Shown here: positions 29,636 to 38,440 of the stretch, piece after piece
How positions within the stretch are numbered: position 1 is the stretch's first letter
How the letters are laid out: each line of letters begins with the position of its first letter
From: Sulfitobacter sp. SK011
GTDB taxonomy: Bacteria > Pseudomonadota > Alphaproteobacteria > Rhodobacterales > Rhodobacteraceae
DNA length: 64,000 nucleotides
Direction of reading: 5' to 3'
Assembly (NCBI RefSeq): GCF_003352065.1
Contig: NZ_CP025803.1
Location: forward strand, 1,488,001 to 1,552,000
Notes under the pieces: model-generated
Told to the model about the DNA's origin: nothing
The model's database searches: none
What the model saw: only the letters and a program-made list of their open reading frames with translations
Program-made: the position numbers and the translations under genes

Positions 29636-30124
29636 ATGAAAAGATCGACGTATTTCTTGGCAAAGGTCTTTGGCATTTGCCTCGCTAGTTCGGGAATTCT
29701 AGCTGGTGCAGCTGAAGCCTCCAACTGTCCGCTGAAGTGGCAACACGCTTATGAAACTGGTGTGCGTGACGGTGGCATTGACGGCGCACATGGTCGTGAA
29801 AGTGATCCTACTCGACATAGTCGGCACTTCGCAGCACTGGTTAATAAGGGCAAATCTCGCGGAGATTGCTACGTTGAGGGTTACAATATTGGGTGGGGGA
29901 ATGCTGCTGCCGATGTGCAGACGCGCGGATCTCACTCGTACGGCGGGGCCCCGGACCAAGGGACGAACGAACGCGCCTATTATGACGATGGTTGCAGAGA
30001 TGGGACCGGAGATGCGAAGATGGGTATGAGCATGGTGTATGAGCGTCATTCCGACATGTACGACTCGCGTTTTGAGCCGTTTTTTCAGCAGGGATATGAG
30101 GCTTGCTGGAGTCACTATCGCTGA
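29636..30124 (+). CDS. secreted hypothetical protein
   Basis: A 162-residue protein with a clear signal peptide (KVFGICLASSGILAGAAEAS) and a mature part rich in Gly, Asp, Tyr and His, with repeated GxxDG-like turns (TGVRDGGIDGAHGR; DDGCRDGTGDAK). Three Cys in the mature chain (SNCPLKW, GDCYVEG, DGCRDG) plus one near the end (EACWSHY) could form two disulfides. A good ribosome-binding site (AGGAAGGA) fixes the start. I do not recognise a family. Confidence 0.65.
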   Translation: MKRSTYFLAKVFGICLASSGILAGAAEASNCPLKWQHAYETGVRDGGIDGAHGRESDPTRHSRHFAALVNKGKSRGDCYVEGYNIGWGNAAADVQTRGSHSYGGAPDQGTNERAYYDDGCRDGTGDAKMGMSMVYERHSDMYDSRFEPFFQQGYEACWSHYR

Positions 30125-30293
30125 GCTTGTTCGGAAGCTTTACTAAACGAACAATGCTGGGTTATGCTAGTAAGCCGGATTTAGCTTCGGCTAATTCTAC
30201 CAATCTCGTATATATACCAAACAAATATATGGGACCGTGTTTGTGAGCTTCGTCGTGAAGCTTTGAGCTGGGCTAACTAAAAAGGACGTAATT

Positions 30294-30377
30294 ATGGAAA
30301 GCCGAACAAAGTATATGATAATTGGCGCGGTAGTGGCGATTGTTGTGATTGGGTATATTGTGAATATTCTCAATTGA
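30294..30377 (+). CDS. 27-residue single-pass membrane microprotein
   Basis: ATG 30294 to TGA 30377 encodes a charged start (MESRTKYM) and one hydrophobic helix (IIGAVVAIVVIGYIVNIL). AAAGGACG lies eight bases upstream as a ribosome-binding site. The layout is that of a small membrane regulator or toxin-like peptide, but no relative is recognised. It stands alone between two exported-protein genes. Confidence 0.45.
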   Translation: MESRTKYMIIGAVVAIVVIGYIVNILN

Positions 30378-30526
30378 GTCTGACGCTACCAACACATCCG
30401 CAGTCGCTATTCGTGAGCGCCACTTAGGCGAGTAAGATGCAAACGCGCCGCACTACCGAATGTGCCGACCATGGCCGCCATTCGACATAATGCTCAGCCA
30501 GAAAAAGAAAGAAAAGAGTTAGAACG

Positions 30527-30898
30527 ATGACTATGCAAGGCCGGAAAACGACCAAGTTCCTGTTAGCTGCTGTGCTGCCACTTGCTTTGGCCGCCTGCGT
30601 CGAGACAGATGGCTCAAAAAGCGGACCGGCGATGGACGCCAGCGAGACCAACGCCGTTATCGGCATGTTGGGGGTTGGATGCAAAAACCGGGTATCGCAG
30701 CAGTTTAGTGTTCCCAATTCGGATATTACCGTGCGCCCGGGCGCGACGTTGCAGCAAGGTATAAATTCCGGTTCAATGAGTGCGGCAGATCTGAGGCGGT
30801 CCGGAGCCTCGTTCGATTGGGAAGTTGCCGGTAGAGGTGCCAGAGGGTATTGCAATGTGGACGGAACCGGTCGAGTGACCGAATTCCAGCAGTGGTAA
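30527..30898 (+). CDS. putative lipoprotein
   Basis: A 123-residue protein with a lipobox (LALAAC, Cys about 24) after a short basic start, so it should be lipid-anchored. The mature part has two more Cys (GCKNRV, GYCNVD) and no recognised domain. GTTAGAACG lies upstream but no strong ribosome-binding site; an ATG two codons downstream is possible. It is one of several small lipoproteins in this stretch. Confidence 0.65.
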   Translation: MTMQGRKTTKFLLAAVLPLALAACVETDGSKSGPAMDASETNAVIGMLGVGCKNRVSQQFSVPNSDITVRPGATLQQGINSGSMSAADLRRSGASFDWEVAGRGARGYCNVDGTGRVTEFQQW

Positions 30899-31141
30899 TG
30901 GCACAGGACGTCCAGCACCCTCGTGGCCTCCGGCGCTTGCGAACATCCACAGTGACAGCGGCCCGGACTGAATGCCGGTCCCTGTTGAAAAGGTCGTCGG
31001 CCAGCCGAGTTCGCGTCGCGGAGGCCGCGATCGGCTAATTCCGGCAACCAGGCTAATCGCGCGGGATGCCCGTGAGGCCGAAAAACTGAACATGCGCTAT
31101 CGGCGACGACACATGCGACGCGCACGAAAAGGAGACGGAAA

Positions 31142-31456
31142 ATGGGTAAGGCAGTTATAGGAGTCATTGGTTTGATCGTCGGCGCGGTGCTGGGGGTGGT
31201 CCTTGGCGGTCCGCTGATGATGGGAACCGCGGCGGGGGTCGGCATCGCCACGGGTCTCAATGCAGGCATATGCGCCACGGTGACAGCGGCGGAGAAAGAA
31301 GGATTGCTTTCGCCGGAACAGGTCGATCAGGTCCTCACACGGGCCGCGTCCGACATGGCCGCGATGCAGGGGCTGGAACTGGAAAACGAAAGCATTGGAT
31401 CATCTGAAAACTGCGAGCAGGTCATGGCAGACCTCGCAGAAGCAGCCAAGAAATAG
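31142..31456 (+). CDS. small membrane-anchored hypothetical protein
   Basis: A 104-residue protein. The N-terminal 50 residues are hydrophobic and Gly-rich (VIGVIGLIVGAVLGVVLGGP; TAAGVGIATGLNAGICA), suggesting a membrane hairpin. The soluble tail (about 55-104) is acidic and helical. AAAAGGAGA precedes the ATG. No family recognised. The next gene starts 92 bp downstream on the same strand. The preceding 240 bp (30899-31141) show no gene. Confidence 0.6.
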   Translation: MGKAVIGVIGLIVGAVLGVVLGGPLMMGTAAGVGIATGLNAGICATVTAAEKEGLLSPEQVDQVLTRAASDMAAMQGLELENESIGSSENCEQVMADLAEAAKK

Positions 31457-31547
31457 GCCAAAGCTCCGAGCGTTCGGAACGTTTTGTTTCTGGCGTGCCG
31501 CGCCGCTCCGGTCGCTCGGGCATGCCTACCAACAGTGGAGGAATGTC

Positions 31548-32324
31548 ATGAAAGTGCATCTGGTGGCTAGCTTCGCAATCGCCGGGATGATTGGAACACC
31601 GGTGGCCGCGGAGTGGCGGTTTAATGGGGAGCCGACGCCGATGGCCTTCGCGCAGTCCGGGAACATGTCCGTGGAGTTGCAATGCGATCGCATCCGTTTC
31701 GCGCCGACCGGGTATGACCAGAGCGAAGACATCGTCAACAAACAGGGCCTCTCCATCCGGTTCATGAAAGACGGTCAGACCGAAGTCGGATCGTTTCAGG
31801 CCGGGGGCGAGAATGCAGAGTTCCAGATCGTGGACAATTTCCCGGTTGAGATCCTGTTCAATGACACGGCGGACTACGGCTTCGTTCTGGATCAGATCGC
31901 GGCCAATGCTGTTCTGAACCTCTCGATGATCGATCAGGATGTGAGCTATGGATTCTTCGACCTGTCCGGCTCGGCAGCGGCCGTGAAGTCGCTCCGGTCT
32001 TCCTGCGCAGGTGCAGATGCCGCCCAGGACGCCGCTGCGGTGGAGGCCCCCGAGGGCATCGTCTATTGCGGAGGCGGCGCCATCAAGCGCCAGATCGAAT
32101 ACGCGATCTTGGAAAATGCCGAAGATCAATGGGATGCCCGTGTCACAGTTAACGGCGAGACACGTCGTGCTATGACCTCCTATTCGTACTTCGGTTCGAC
32201 CGACTCCCCTGCGGGATTTGTCGTCGCGCTTCTTGGCGAAGACCGGTCAGAGTTTCTTGTCTTTCGTGATGGGGGACGGGACTGGATCGAATTTGGCGAC
32301 TATACTTACGAACAGTGCAACTGA
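31548..32324 (+). CDS. secreted hypothetical protein
   Basis: A 258-residue protein. The start at 31548 has GGAGGA six bases upstream and gives a signal peptide (HLVASFAIAGMIGTPVAA); an upstream in-frame start would put the signal inside and is rejected. The mature part is acidic, with CDRIRFAP, a repeated aromatic/acidic pattern and a C-terminal domain after about residue 170 (IVYCGGGAIKRQ ... YTYEQCN). Four to five Cys may be paired. No family recognised. It is followed 26 bp later by a lipoprotein gene. Confidence 0.65.
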   Translation: MKVHLVASFAIAGMIGTPVAAEWRFNGEPTPMAFAQSGNMSVELQCDRIRFAPTGYDQSEDIVNKQGLSIRFMKDGQTEVGSFQAGGENAEFQIVDNFPVEILFNDTADYGFVLDQIAANAVLNLSMIDQDVSYGFFDLSGSAAAVKSLRSSCAGADAAQDAAAVEAPEGIVYCGGGAIKRQIEYAILENAEDQWDARVTVNGETRRAMTSYSYFGSTDSPAGFVVALLGEDRSEFLVFRDGGRDWIEFGDYTYEQCN

Positions 32325-32350
32325 CATATCGAACAAGAAAGGCATACAAC

Positions 32351-32647
32351 GTGAACAAAGCACTTAAACTCGTTCCAGGCTTGCTCCTGGGAACGCTGCT
32401 GACAGCTTGCGTAGAAGATACCGGCTCCACAAGCTCATATTCCAGTCGCGCGAACCAGGATTGTCTGAGAGCAGTCGCCCAAGAGACGGGCAATGGTCAA
32501 GTCAGAGTCCTGTCGTCCGAGGCGCGCGAAGCCAATATCCGAGTGGTCGTCGGCGTTGGACCAGATGCAGCACCTTGGGAGTGTATCACCTACGGCGATG
32601 GAACGATCGGAGGCATCACGTCTTTGACAGACGAAGGCTTCCTCTGA
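32351..32647 (+). CDS. putative lipoprotein
   Basis: A 98-residue protein starting at GTG 32351 with a GAAAGG-type site upstream. The lipobox LLTAC puts the lipid-modified Cys near residue 20. The mature part (DCLRAVAQETG ... RVVVGVGPDAAPWECITYGD) resembles small Rhodobacterales lipoproteins of unknown function with one Cys pair. It sits directly after the preceding exported protein and is probably co-transcribed with it. Confidence 0.65.
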   Translation: MNKALKLVPGLLLGTLLTACVEDTGSTSSYSSRANQDCLRAVAQETGNGQVRVLSSEAREANIRVVVGVGPDAAPWECITYGDGTIGGITSLTDEGFL

Positions 32648-32809
32648 CGCAGCCGTGGCGCGCCGCCTTCCGGGCATCAATAGCGACAAATGCCATCGCC
32701 CTTTTCATCTGGGCGGTTGGCACTTTTGGGATGGTTCGGACACAAGCGCGAGCTCGTCATCACTTTTGAATGGGTGACGCAGGCTTTACGATCGAAGGAT
32801 AGAGCAAAG

Positions 32810-33319
32810 ATGTGGTCAGTCGGCAAAACCAATGTCAAACCCAGCCGGGCTGTCTTCCAGGCAACCGTGGGCGCTGCGTTCCTTGCCGTCTCGGCGAATG
32901 CCCAGGATTTGTCCGGGCTGCCCGCGCAGTTGCTTGAAAAAGTGGAGGCCGCGCAACAGGCATGTTCGGATTTGGACAAAGGGCAGTTCGCCGTCGAATT
33001 CGGAGCCGTTCACAGGGTTGATCTTGATGGTGACCTCTATAGCGACTGGGTCCTGGACGAAGCCGGGTTCGCCTGTTCCACCGCTGCGTCGCTCTATTGC
33101 GGGACAGGTGGTTGCATGACTCATTTTCTCGTGGAAAATGAGCTACACTCCCTCCTGAACCAGGGTTGGGATATGGTTGATCTAAGGTCAAACAGGGTTC
33201 TGCTTGCATATGTTCACGGGTCTCAATGTGGTGGCACCAATCCGACACCATGTGCGACCGCGAGCACCTGGGACACGGAAGAGAAACGTTGGCGGACGAC
33301 AGGTGCGGAGTGGGAGTGA
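32810..33319 (+). CDS. secreted hypothetical protein
   Basis: A 169-residue protein with a signal peptide (VFQATVGAAFLAVSANAQD) and a mature domain beginning DLSGLPAQLLEKVEAAQQAC. Motifs VDLDGDLYSDWVLDE and CGTGGCMTHFLVE look like a short calcium-loop-like segment followed by a Cys-rich hairpin; at least six Cys are present. GAAGGA eleven bases upstream supports the start. Many alphaproteobacterial exported proteins share the 'D-D-D-WVLD...CGTGGC' arrangement, but no function is known to me. Confidence 0.65.
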   Translation: MWSVGKTNVKPSRAVFQATVGAAFLAVSANAQDLSGLPAQLLEKVEAAQQACSDLDKGQFAVEFGAVHRVDLDGDLYSDWVLDEAGFACSTAASLYCGTGGCMTHFLVENELHSLLNQGWDMVDLRSNRVLLAYVHGSQCGGTNPTPCATASTWDTEEKRWRTTGAEWE

Positions 33320-33385
33320 ACGGCGTGACCTGTCCGTTTAGTCCGCTACCTACACACCCGAGCTGATCCGGAAGGCGGTGCAACC

Positions 33386-33604
33386 ATGACGAAACTCACA
33401 CTATTTTCTCTGGCTCTTTTGGCGATCGGGTTGGTGTTGTGGGCGGGATACGCCGCCCAGGGATCATCTGTAGATGAAAACGGCGTCCTGCAGGAGCCTT
33501 TCCCCCTGCTGGCTCTCGGCTGGCTTTTCATTCTGGCCGGAGGCGCCACGCTGACAGCCGCGGTTGGCATCAGAATTTTCAAGAATCTCAGGGGCCCAAA
33601 ATGA
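33386..33604 (+). CDS. two-helix membrane protein
   Basis: A 72-residue protein with two hydrophobic segments (LFSLALLAIGLVLWAGYAA and LLALGWLFILAGGATLTAAV) joined by a polar loop containing DENG. Short length and topology resemble DUF3955-type proteins, but I am not sure. Its stop overlaps the start of the next lipoprotein gene (ATGA), so the two are coupled. Confidence 0.55.
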   Translation: MTKLTLFSLALLAIGLVLWAGYAAQGSSVDENGVLQEPFPLLALGWLFILAGGATLTAAVGIRIFKNLRGPK

Positions 33605-33984
33605 AGCATCCTTCCCGTCACCACGCGGCACCGACAGACCGATTGATCGGATCGACTGCTGGTGGAACGCTCCGCAGATGCGTTGGCGCTGCCGGTATTC
33701 TGTCCTGTGTCGCCATGACAACTGCCTGCAGTGATCCAACCTCCGTTGGAGGCATAAGCGAACCTGACCCGGAATTGATCTTCGTGCGCGGCTACCGAAG
33801 CGCCGGTGACGACTGCCGGCTTGTTGGCGAAAGCGCGTTCACTGTCGACTTCCTCGATGATGCGGCGGATCTCGTGGCCTGTCCGACGGGCAGCGCAGCG
33901 ATGGCGAGCCTGATGGCGGAAACTGGTGCGCAGATGCTAACCCAGACCAACAGTTTCACGTTCTTCAGCATTCCCTATCGCTGA
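33601..33984 (+). CDS. putative lipoprotein
   Basis: A 127-residue protein with an unusually long basic leader (about 30 residues) before the hydrophobic stretch CVGAAGILSCVAMTTAC; the lipobox MTTAC gives Cys about 43. The mature part is short and acidic with a Cys pair (DDCRLVG, VACPTG). It overlaps the preceding membrane protein by 4 bp. An alternative start further downstream is not obvious. Family unknown. The following gap to the channel gene (33985-34495) holds only the repeat at 34284. Confidence 0.6.
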   Translation: MKHPSRHHAAPTDRLIGSTAGGTLRRCVGAAGILSCVAMTTACSDPTSVGGISEPDPELIFVRGYRSAGDDCRLVGESAFTVDFLDDAADLVACPTGSAAMASLMAETGAQMLTQTNSFTFFSIPYR

Positions 33985-34283
33985 AACCGCCCTTTTTGGG
34001 CAATCCTTGTCGAAAAATAAAGTCCAAGACCGTTCACTGGCCTTTCACGCCTTTAGATTAGTTAAACTGAAGATCAGCGCCCACAGAGCTGTGTCAGTCA
34101 GATATACTGCATATGCCCTATTTGGCGGGACTGGTGTCGAGTGCTGGATTGGACTTGCTGCGTCTTGCACGAATAGCTGGTTTTCCCGCCGCGCGGCATT
34201 GCAGATGACTTAGCACTTGCTGCAGTTTCCAGTGCTGCGAGCGCGCGCAGCGAGTGATCCAAATTCACAGTTCGGGCTCTTAA

Positions 34284-34331
34284 GGAACCTTCGCCGCGCT
34301 GGACACGAGTGGCCGGTTCGGGAAACAGGGC
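34284..34331 (-). repeat. dispersed intergenic repeat, copy 3 (48 bp)
   Basis: Forty-eight bases are identical to 26055-26102, ending in GGGAAACAGGGC; similarity fades after that (GTTCG is still shared). It is the only structured item I see in the gene-free stretch 33985-34495. Confidence 0.75.
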
Positions 34332-34495
34332 TGTTCGTTGTGGGCTGGGTGAACTGGTAATTTGCGGACAAAGCCGCCATTGAGGGGCGCCAATTCGACT
34401 TGTACATGGCATTTGAAGAAAGATTTTTTTGCGGCGCGGCTGCCGAATGGGTGCTAGACGACAAGAAAATAGGTATCGAGATTTGGGGCCAAACT

Positions 34496-36880
34496 ATGCA
34501 TTTCGCGACCCGACGGTTTACGAAACTGAGAATTCTATGGGCGTGCTGCGCCTTGATGCTTGCGCTGGGTTTGGGCCTCAGCGTTACTTCTGCCCAAGCG
34601 CAATCCACCGATCTCGATCCAGCTGAGGCAAACGTAGAGACCGGGACTAGTGCGCTAAATTCACTTCTTGAAGTGCTGCAAAATGACACCGCACGAGCCA
34701 GGTTGATAGAGGAATTGGAAGCTACCTTGATCGCAGCGGATGAGGCTGCGACGACCGTAATTGAGCCTGTCGAAGAAGGCGTTTCGCTCGGTCGGCGCAT
34801 CGCGTTGATGACACAAGAGGTCGGCCAAGAAGCCGTGGCGACGCTCAGCGGTATATGGTCCAGTCTTTCCAGTGGTCAGAGCGTTTTTTCCGGTCTGAGC
34901 GGGGACGAGTTCAATATCCTCCTCGAGGCATTGCCTGACTTATTGCTGGTTATCGGCATCACCGTCTCCGTATTCCTGGTACTGCGCACCCTCGCCAAGC
35001 GTTTTTACGCTCGGTTGGGCCAAAGTGCCGAGCGGGCAGGTTTTTTTCGTACGGCCTCGTTATTCTTGGTTTCGAACGTAACTGACTTGCTGATCGTATT
35101 GCTGGCTTGGACGCTCGGCTACTTGGTGACGATCCTCGCGGTAGGCGAGTTCGGCTCGATAGGCATTGGCCAGACGATGTACCTTAACGCCTTTCTTCTT
35201 GTGGAAGTCGGTAAGGTTGTCGTCCGCACTGTGTTGTCCCCCGCCGCGAGCGGATTGCGCATGGTAAATGTAACCGACCACGCGGCGATCACGATCAACA
35301 GATCCCTGAGCCTGGTGATAAGCGTCCTGGGCTATGGTCAGCTGCTTGTGGTGCCAATCGTCAACCGAAGCGCTTCGATGGCCGCGGGCAGTGGTGTATC
35401 GGCGCTTCTGTCGCTCTTCGTGCTGCTCTACCTGGTCTACGTGGTAATTCGCCGCCGCGAGGGCGTCGCTAACTGGCTATCAAGCCCGGTCGATACCCAA
35501 TCTCAACCAGATACAGAAGCAGATGAGATTGCGTTTACGTCCAATCCGGGACGGGCAAACGGCTTGATGGTCGGACTAGCGAAATTGTGGCACTGGATCG
35601 TGCTTGCTTATCTGAGCGCGATGTTCGTGGTGGTGATGACGCAGCCTGCCGATATGACTTTCAATGCGTTGCTCGCCTCAGGAAAGGTCCTCGCAGCGCT
35701 TATCGTGGCTTCGCTGGTCTCGGGCTGGCTGTCGTCGGCGATGGTGCGCGGTGTGACTCTACCCGAAGACATCAACAAGAAACTGCCGCTGCTGCAACCA
35801 CGCCTTAACCGATTTGTGCCCCGTGCCTTTGGTATGCTTCGACTTTTCATCTTGACCGTGGTGCTGTTGTTTTCGCTCGACGTGATCGGCATGATCGACA
35901 TGCGCGCTTGGTTGGTAAGCCAGGTCGGCCTGCAGGTCACGACATCCATCATCTCGGTAACCATGATCTTGCTGGTAGCATTTGGGCTGTGGCTGGCGCT
36001 GACTTCTTTTGTGGATTACAGGCTGAATCCCGAATATGGCGCGGTGCCCACGTCGCGAGAGACGACATTGCTGACGCTGTTGCGCAACGCGGCAACTATT
36101 GCGCTTGTCATCATTACGCTGATGTTCTGCCTTTCCGAGATTGGCCTTAACATCGGGCCGCTGCTCGCCTCCGCTGGTGTTCTTGGCCTGGCAATCGGCT
36201 TTGGAGCCCAGTCCATGGTGAAGGACATCATAACCGGTGTTTTTATCCAGTTCGAGAATGCAATAAATGTGGGCGATGTGATCACCGTAGGGGGCATCAC
36301 TGGCACGGTCGAAAAGCTGTCGGTTCGCTCGGTCAGTCTACGTGACGGGCACGGCGTGTTCCATATCATCCCGTTCTCGAGCGTGAACATGGTCAGCAAC
36401 GCCATGCGCGAATTTTCCTACTCGGTCTGCGAGATGGGTATCGCCTACCGTGAAAACGTAGAGGACGCCAAGCAAGCCATGCACGACGCTTTTGACATGA
36501 TGATGGAGGACCCAGCGATGGCCGAATTCATCACCGCCCCGCTGGAATGGTTTGGCATCAACAGCTTTGGAGATAATGCGGTGGTGCTGCGTACACGCAT
36601 CAAGACCGTTCCAGGCAAGCAATGGGCCATTGGACGCGCCTATAATGGCTATCTCAAGACCGTTTTCGACGAGCGCGGCATCGAAATCCCCTTCCCACAG
36701 CAAACTATATGGCTCGGTGAAGCCAAGGATGGCAGCACTCAGCGGTTCCGCATTGAAGATGCATCAAAAGCCGCAGACGCAGGTGCGCAGTCGAGTTTTG
36801 GTACAAAGACCGAGCAAAATAAAACCAAGCCAAAGGAAAACGATACCGAGGGGTCCGAAGACGACAGTACCAGCGGCTAG
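34496..36880 (+). CDS. MscS-family mechanosensitive channel with large N-terminal region
   Basis: A protein of about 794 residues. The start at 34496 places a signal peptide (CCALMLALGLGLSVTSAQAQ) at the N-terminus; an ATG 96 bp upstream is in frame but would bury it. A periplasmic helical part (about 30-130) is followed by about ten membrane segments, then the MscS core: pore helix GVLGLAIGFGAQSMVKDIIT, beta domain NVGDVITVGGITGTVEK, and the C-terminal mixed domain. The tail after about 755 is charged and low in complexity (EQNKTKPKENDTEGSEDDS). It should release solutes on osmotic down-shift; the extra N-terminal membrane region is as in MscK/YbdG-like relatives. Confidence 0.9.
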   Translation: MHFATRRFTKLRILWACCALMLALGLGLSVTSAQAQSTDLDPAEANVETGTSALNSLLEVLQNDTARARLIEELEATLIAADEAATTVIEPVEEGVSLGRRIALMTQEVGQEAVATLSGIWSSLSSGQSVFSGLSGDEFNILLEALPDLLLVIGITVSVFLVLRTLAKRFYARLGQSAERAGFFRTASLFLVSNVTDLLIVLLAWTLGYLVTILAVGEFGSIGIGQTMYLNAFLLVEVGKVVVRTVLSPAASGLRMVNVTDHAAITINRSLSLVISVLGYGQLLVVPIVNRSASMAAGSGVSALLSLFVLLYLVYVVIRRREGVANWLSSPVDTQSQPDTEADEIAFTSNPGRANGLMVGLAKLWHWIVLAYLSAMFVVVMTQPADMTFNALLASGKVLAALIVASLVSGWLSSAMVRGVTLPEDINKKLPLLQPRLNRFVPRAFGMLRLFILTVVLLFSLDVIGMIDMRAWLVSQVGLQVTTSIISVTMILLVAFGLWLALTSFVDYRLNPEYGAVPTSRETTLLTLLRNAATIALVIITLMFCLSEIGLNIGPLLASAGVLGLAIGFGAQSMVKDIITGVFIQFENAINVGDVITVGGITGTVEKLSVRSVSLRDGHGVFHIIPFSSVNMVSNAMREFSYSVCEMGIAYRENVEDAKQAMHDAFDMMMEDPAMAEFITAPLEWFGINSFGDNAVVLRTRIKTVPGKQWAIGRAYNGYLKTVFDERGIEIPFPQQTIWLGEAKDGSTQRFRIEDASKAADAGAQSSFGTKTEQNKTKPKENDTEGSEDDSTSG

Positions 36881-36954
36881 GCCTAGCATGTGAACTGGGA
36901 GAGAGACCCTTCCCCAGCTTCACCCGGGTTGATCCGAGATTGGACGGCTGGAAT

Positions 36955-37182
36955 GGGCTTATTTTGTTGAAAAAGTCTGATTTTCCTCAGATCTCTGGAA
37001 TACCTAGACCATAGATCGACGCCAGTTAATTTCATCTAGGGGTTCGGCCATAGCTGTGTCTTGGCTTTCATCGCGCACCACAGCGCCTGTTACGGTGGTT
37101 CTGATATGACTTTGCCCAAGGCACCGTTTCCGCCAGAAAAATTGAACTGCAGAATTTTCAACTTTTTCAACAAAATAGGCTC
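36955..37182. mobile_element. MITE-like element with IS1182-type ends
   Basis: Terminal inverted repeats of 23 bp lie at 36955-36977 and 37160-37182 (20 of 23 match, core ATTTTGTTGAAAAAGT) and enclose about 180 bp with no transposase. The ends match the terminal word of the IS1182-type copies at 5884-7440 and 14975. It lies in the gap between the channel gene and the MAPEG gene (36881-37319), where nothing else is seen. Confidence 0.75.
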
Positions 37183-37319
37183 TAAGCGGTCATCTGATGA
37201 TTTTTGTCGGATGACAGGTTCGCAGACTAAAACGGCCAGCCGGGGCGTCGAATGCAGCTGTCTGCCCCGCAGAATAAACTAGCAGGTCTCAGGGCGGGAC
37301 CTTCACGACAATAGCACGC

Positions 37320-37781
37320 TCAGATCACCGTCCAAAGAACGTAAGTCGCCATGAAAATCACAATTAGTGAGCCAAAAGTATAAAAAGTCGCCCGGATTTC
37401 GTGACTCTGTTTTGTAACGTAGGCAGCAGCATGGGCAAGTCGCGCAAGCACGAATCCATACATCAGAATCTGGGCAAGCCATAAAGCAGGTTCAACGACA
37501 ACAAAGACCAATCCGACCGCCCAAAAAGCTGGGATGTTTTCCAGATCATTGCGGTGCATGCGACGTGAACGGTCAACATAGTCATTGACCTCAAGTTGGT
37601 CGGGTCTCGGGTTCTTGTTTATCGGACCTTTCTGTAGGTCCTCAGGGTTTACCAGACCTGAATCGCTTTTTATCATCCGATAAACAGTCATCCAGCCTTG
37701 CAGCATTACCTTCAGCACCATGAGTGCCGTAACCAGCGCATAGGTTTCGAAGACTGGGTTATCCAGCGTAAAAAAGTTCAT
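37320..37781 (-). CDS. MAPEG-family membrane protein
   Basis: A 153-residue protein with four hydrophobic segments; the motif NDLENIPAFWAVGLVF with RMHRN just before it (about 84-105) is the MAPEG signature (membrane-associated proteins in eicosanoid and glutathione metabolism). Bacterial members may use glutathione, but substrates are mostly unknown. The N-terminus FFTLDNPVFETYALVTALMV begins helix 1. It stands alone; the 365-bp gap to 38146 has only the hairpin at 38082. Confidence 0.85.
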   Translation of the reverse strand: MNFFTLDNPVFETYALVTALMVLKVMLQGWMTVYRMIKSDSGLVNPEDLQKGPINKNPRPDQLEVNDYVDRSRRMHRNDLENIPAFWAVGLVFVVVEPALWLAQILMYGFVLARLAHAAAYVTKQSHEIRATFYTFGSLIVIFMATYVLWTVI

Positions 37782-38081
37782 TTCATTTCCCCTGTTGATA
37801 TGTGGATATTGCAGGCAAAAATCAGCGGTTTTCCTGCAAGCCAGCTAGTGTCTTTCTAGCACGTAATCGAACAGAACGTCATTTTTTTATGGGCCGCTAA
37901 GGGCTCGTTCCAGCCATTAGCTGCGGCTTGAATGAACGGCTGCTATTGCACTGTTTCGGGCTTACGGATGGGGTATTGTTCCGGCCCGGGTGGACATCGG
38001 TCCCGTCGCAGGAAGCGATTTTCTCTGGACTTCTGTCACCACGCAAGCGTCACTTGAGGCAAGGAAACACCTGACACTCCT

Positions 38082-38097
38082 GCCCGGATCGCCGGGC
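38082..38097. promoter_or_regulatory. short GC hairpin in leader of recombinase cassette
   Basis: GCCCGG and CCGGGC form a perfect 6-bp stem with an ATCG tetraloop, 50 bp before the DUF3489 start (38147), which itself has GAAGGGAG upstream. No U-run follows, so termination is unlikely. It may shape the mRNA leader. The rest of 37782-38146 shows no gene. Confidence 0.45.
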
Positions 38098-38146
38098 TTC
38101 AGTCAGTACGGGGCGTGCATGCCCAGCAGATTGAAGGGAGACCAGG

Positions 38147-38440
38147 ATGAGAGATCAAACAACAGCTTCAAATGGGCAGGTGGCATTTTCGCGAGAGCCT
38201 AATGCCGAGAAGCCCAAACCGCTAAAGCGGGTTGGCAATACCAAGACCGACGCGTTGCGCAAACTCTTGTTGCGCCCGAACGGGGCAACGGTCGCGCAGA
38301 TTCAGAAACGCCTGATCTGGCAACCACACACAGTCCGTGCCGCGATTTCACGGCTGCGGATCTCCGGTGCGACGATCGAGCTCGATCAGTCCGGTAGAAC
38401 GGCACGCTACCGGACTTTATCCACGGAGGAAGGACAATGA
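38147..38440 (+). CDS. DUF3489 domain protein
   Basis: A 97-residue protein. After a polar leader, residues about 35-92 match DUF3489 (TKTDALRKLLLRPNGATVAQ, then WQPHTVRAAISRLR), a winged-helix-like domain. It is the first gene of the widespread DUF3489-DUF2924-recombinase cassette, and overlaps DUF2924 by 4 bp. A DNA-binding or accessory role in recombination is inferred from the fold and neighbours; no biochemical role is established to my knowledge. Confidence 0.85.
   Translation: MRDQTTASNGQVAFSREPNAEKPKPLKRVGNTKTDALRKLLLRPNGATVAQIQKRLIWQPHTVRAAISRLRISGATIELDQSGRTARYRTLSTEEGQ

Noticed and set aside
29699..30115. 138-codon minus-strand frame opposite the secreted protein at 29636
   Set aside because: The plus-strand gene has a strong ribosome-binding site and a signal peptide; the minus frame has neither.
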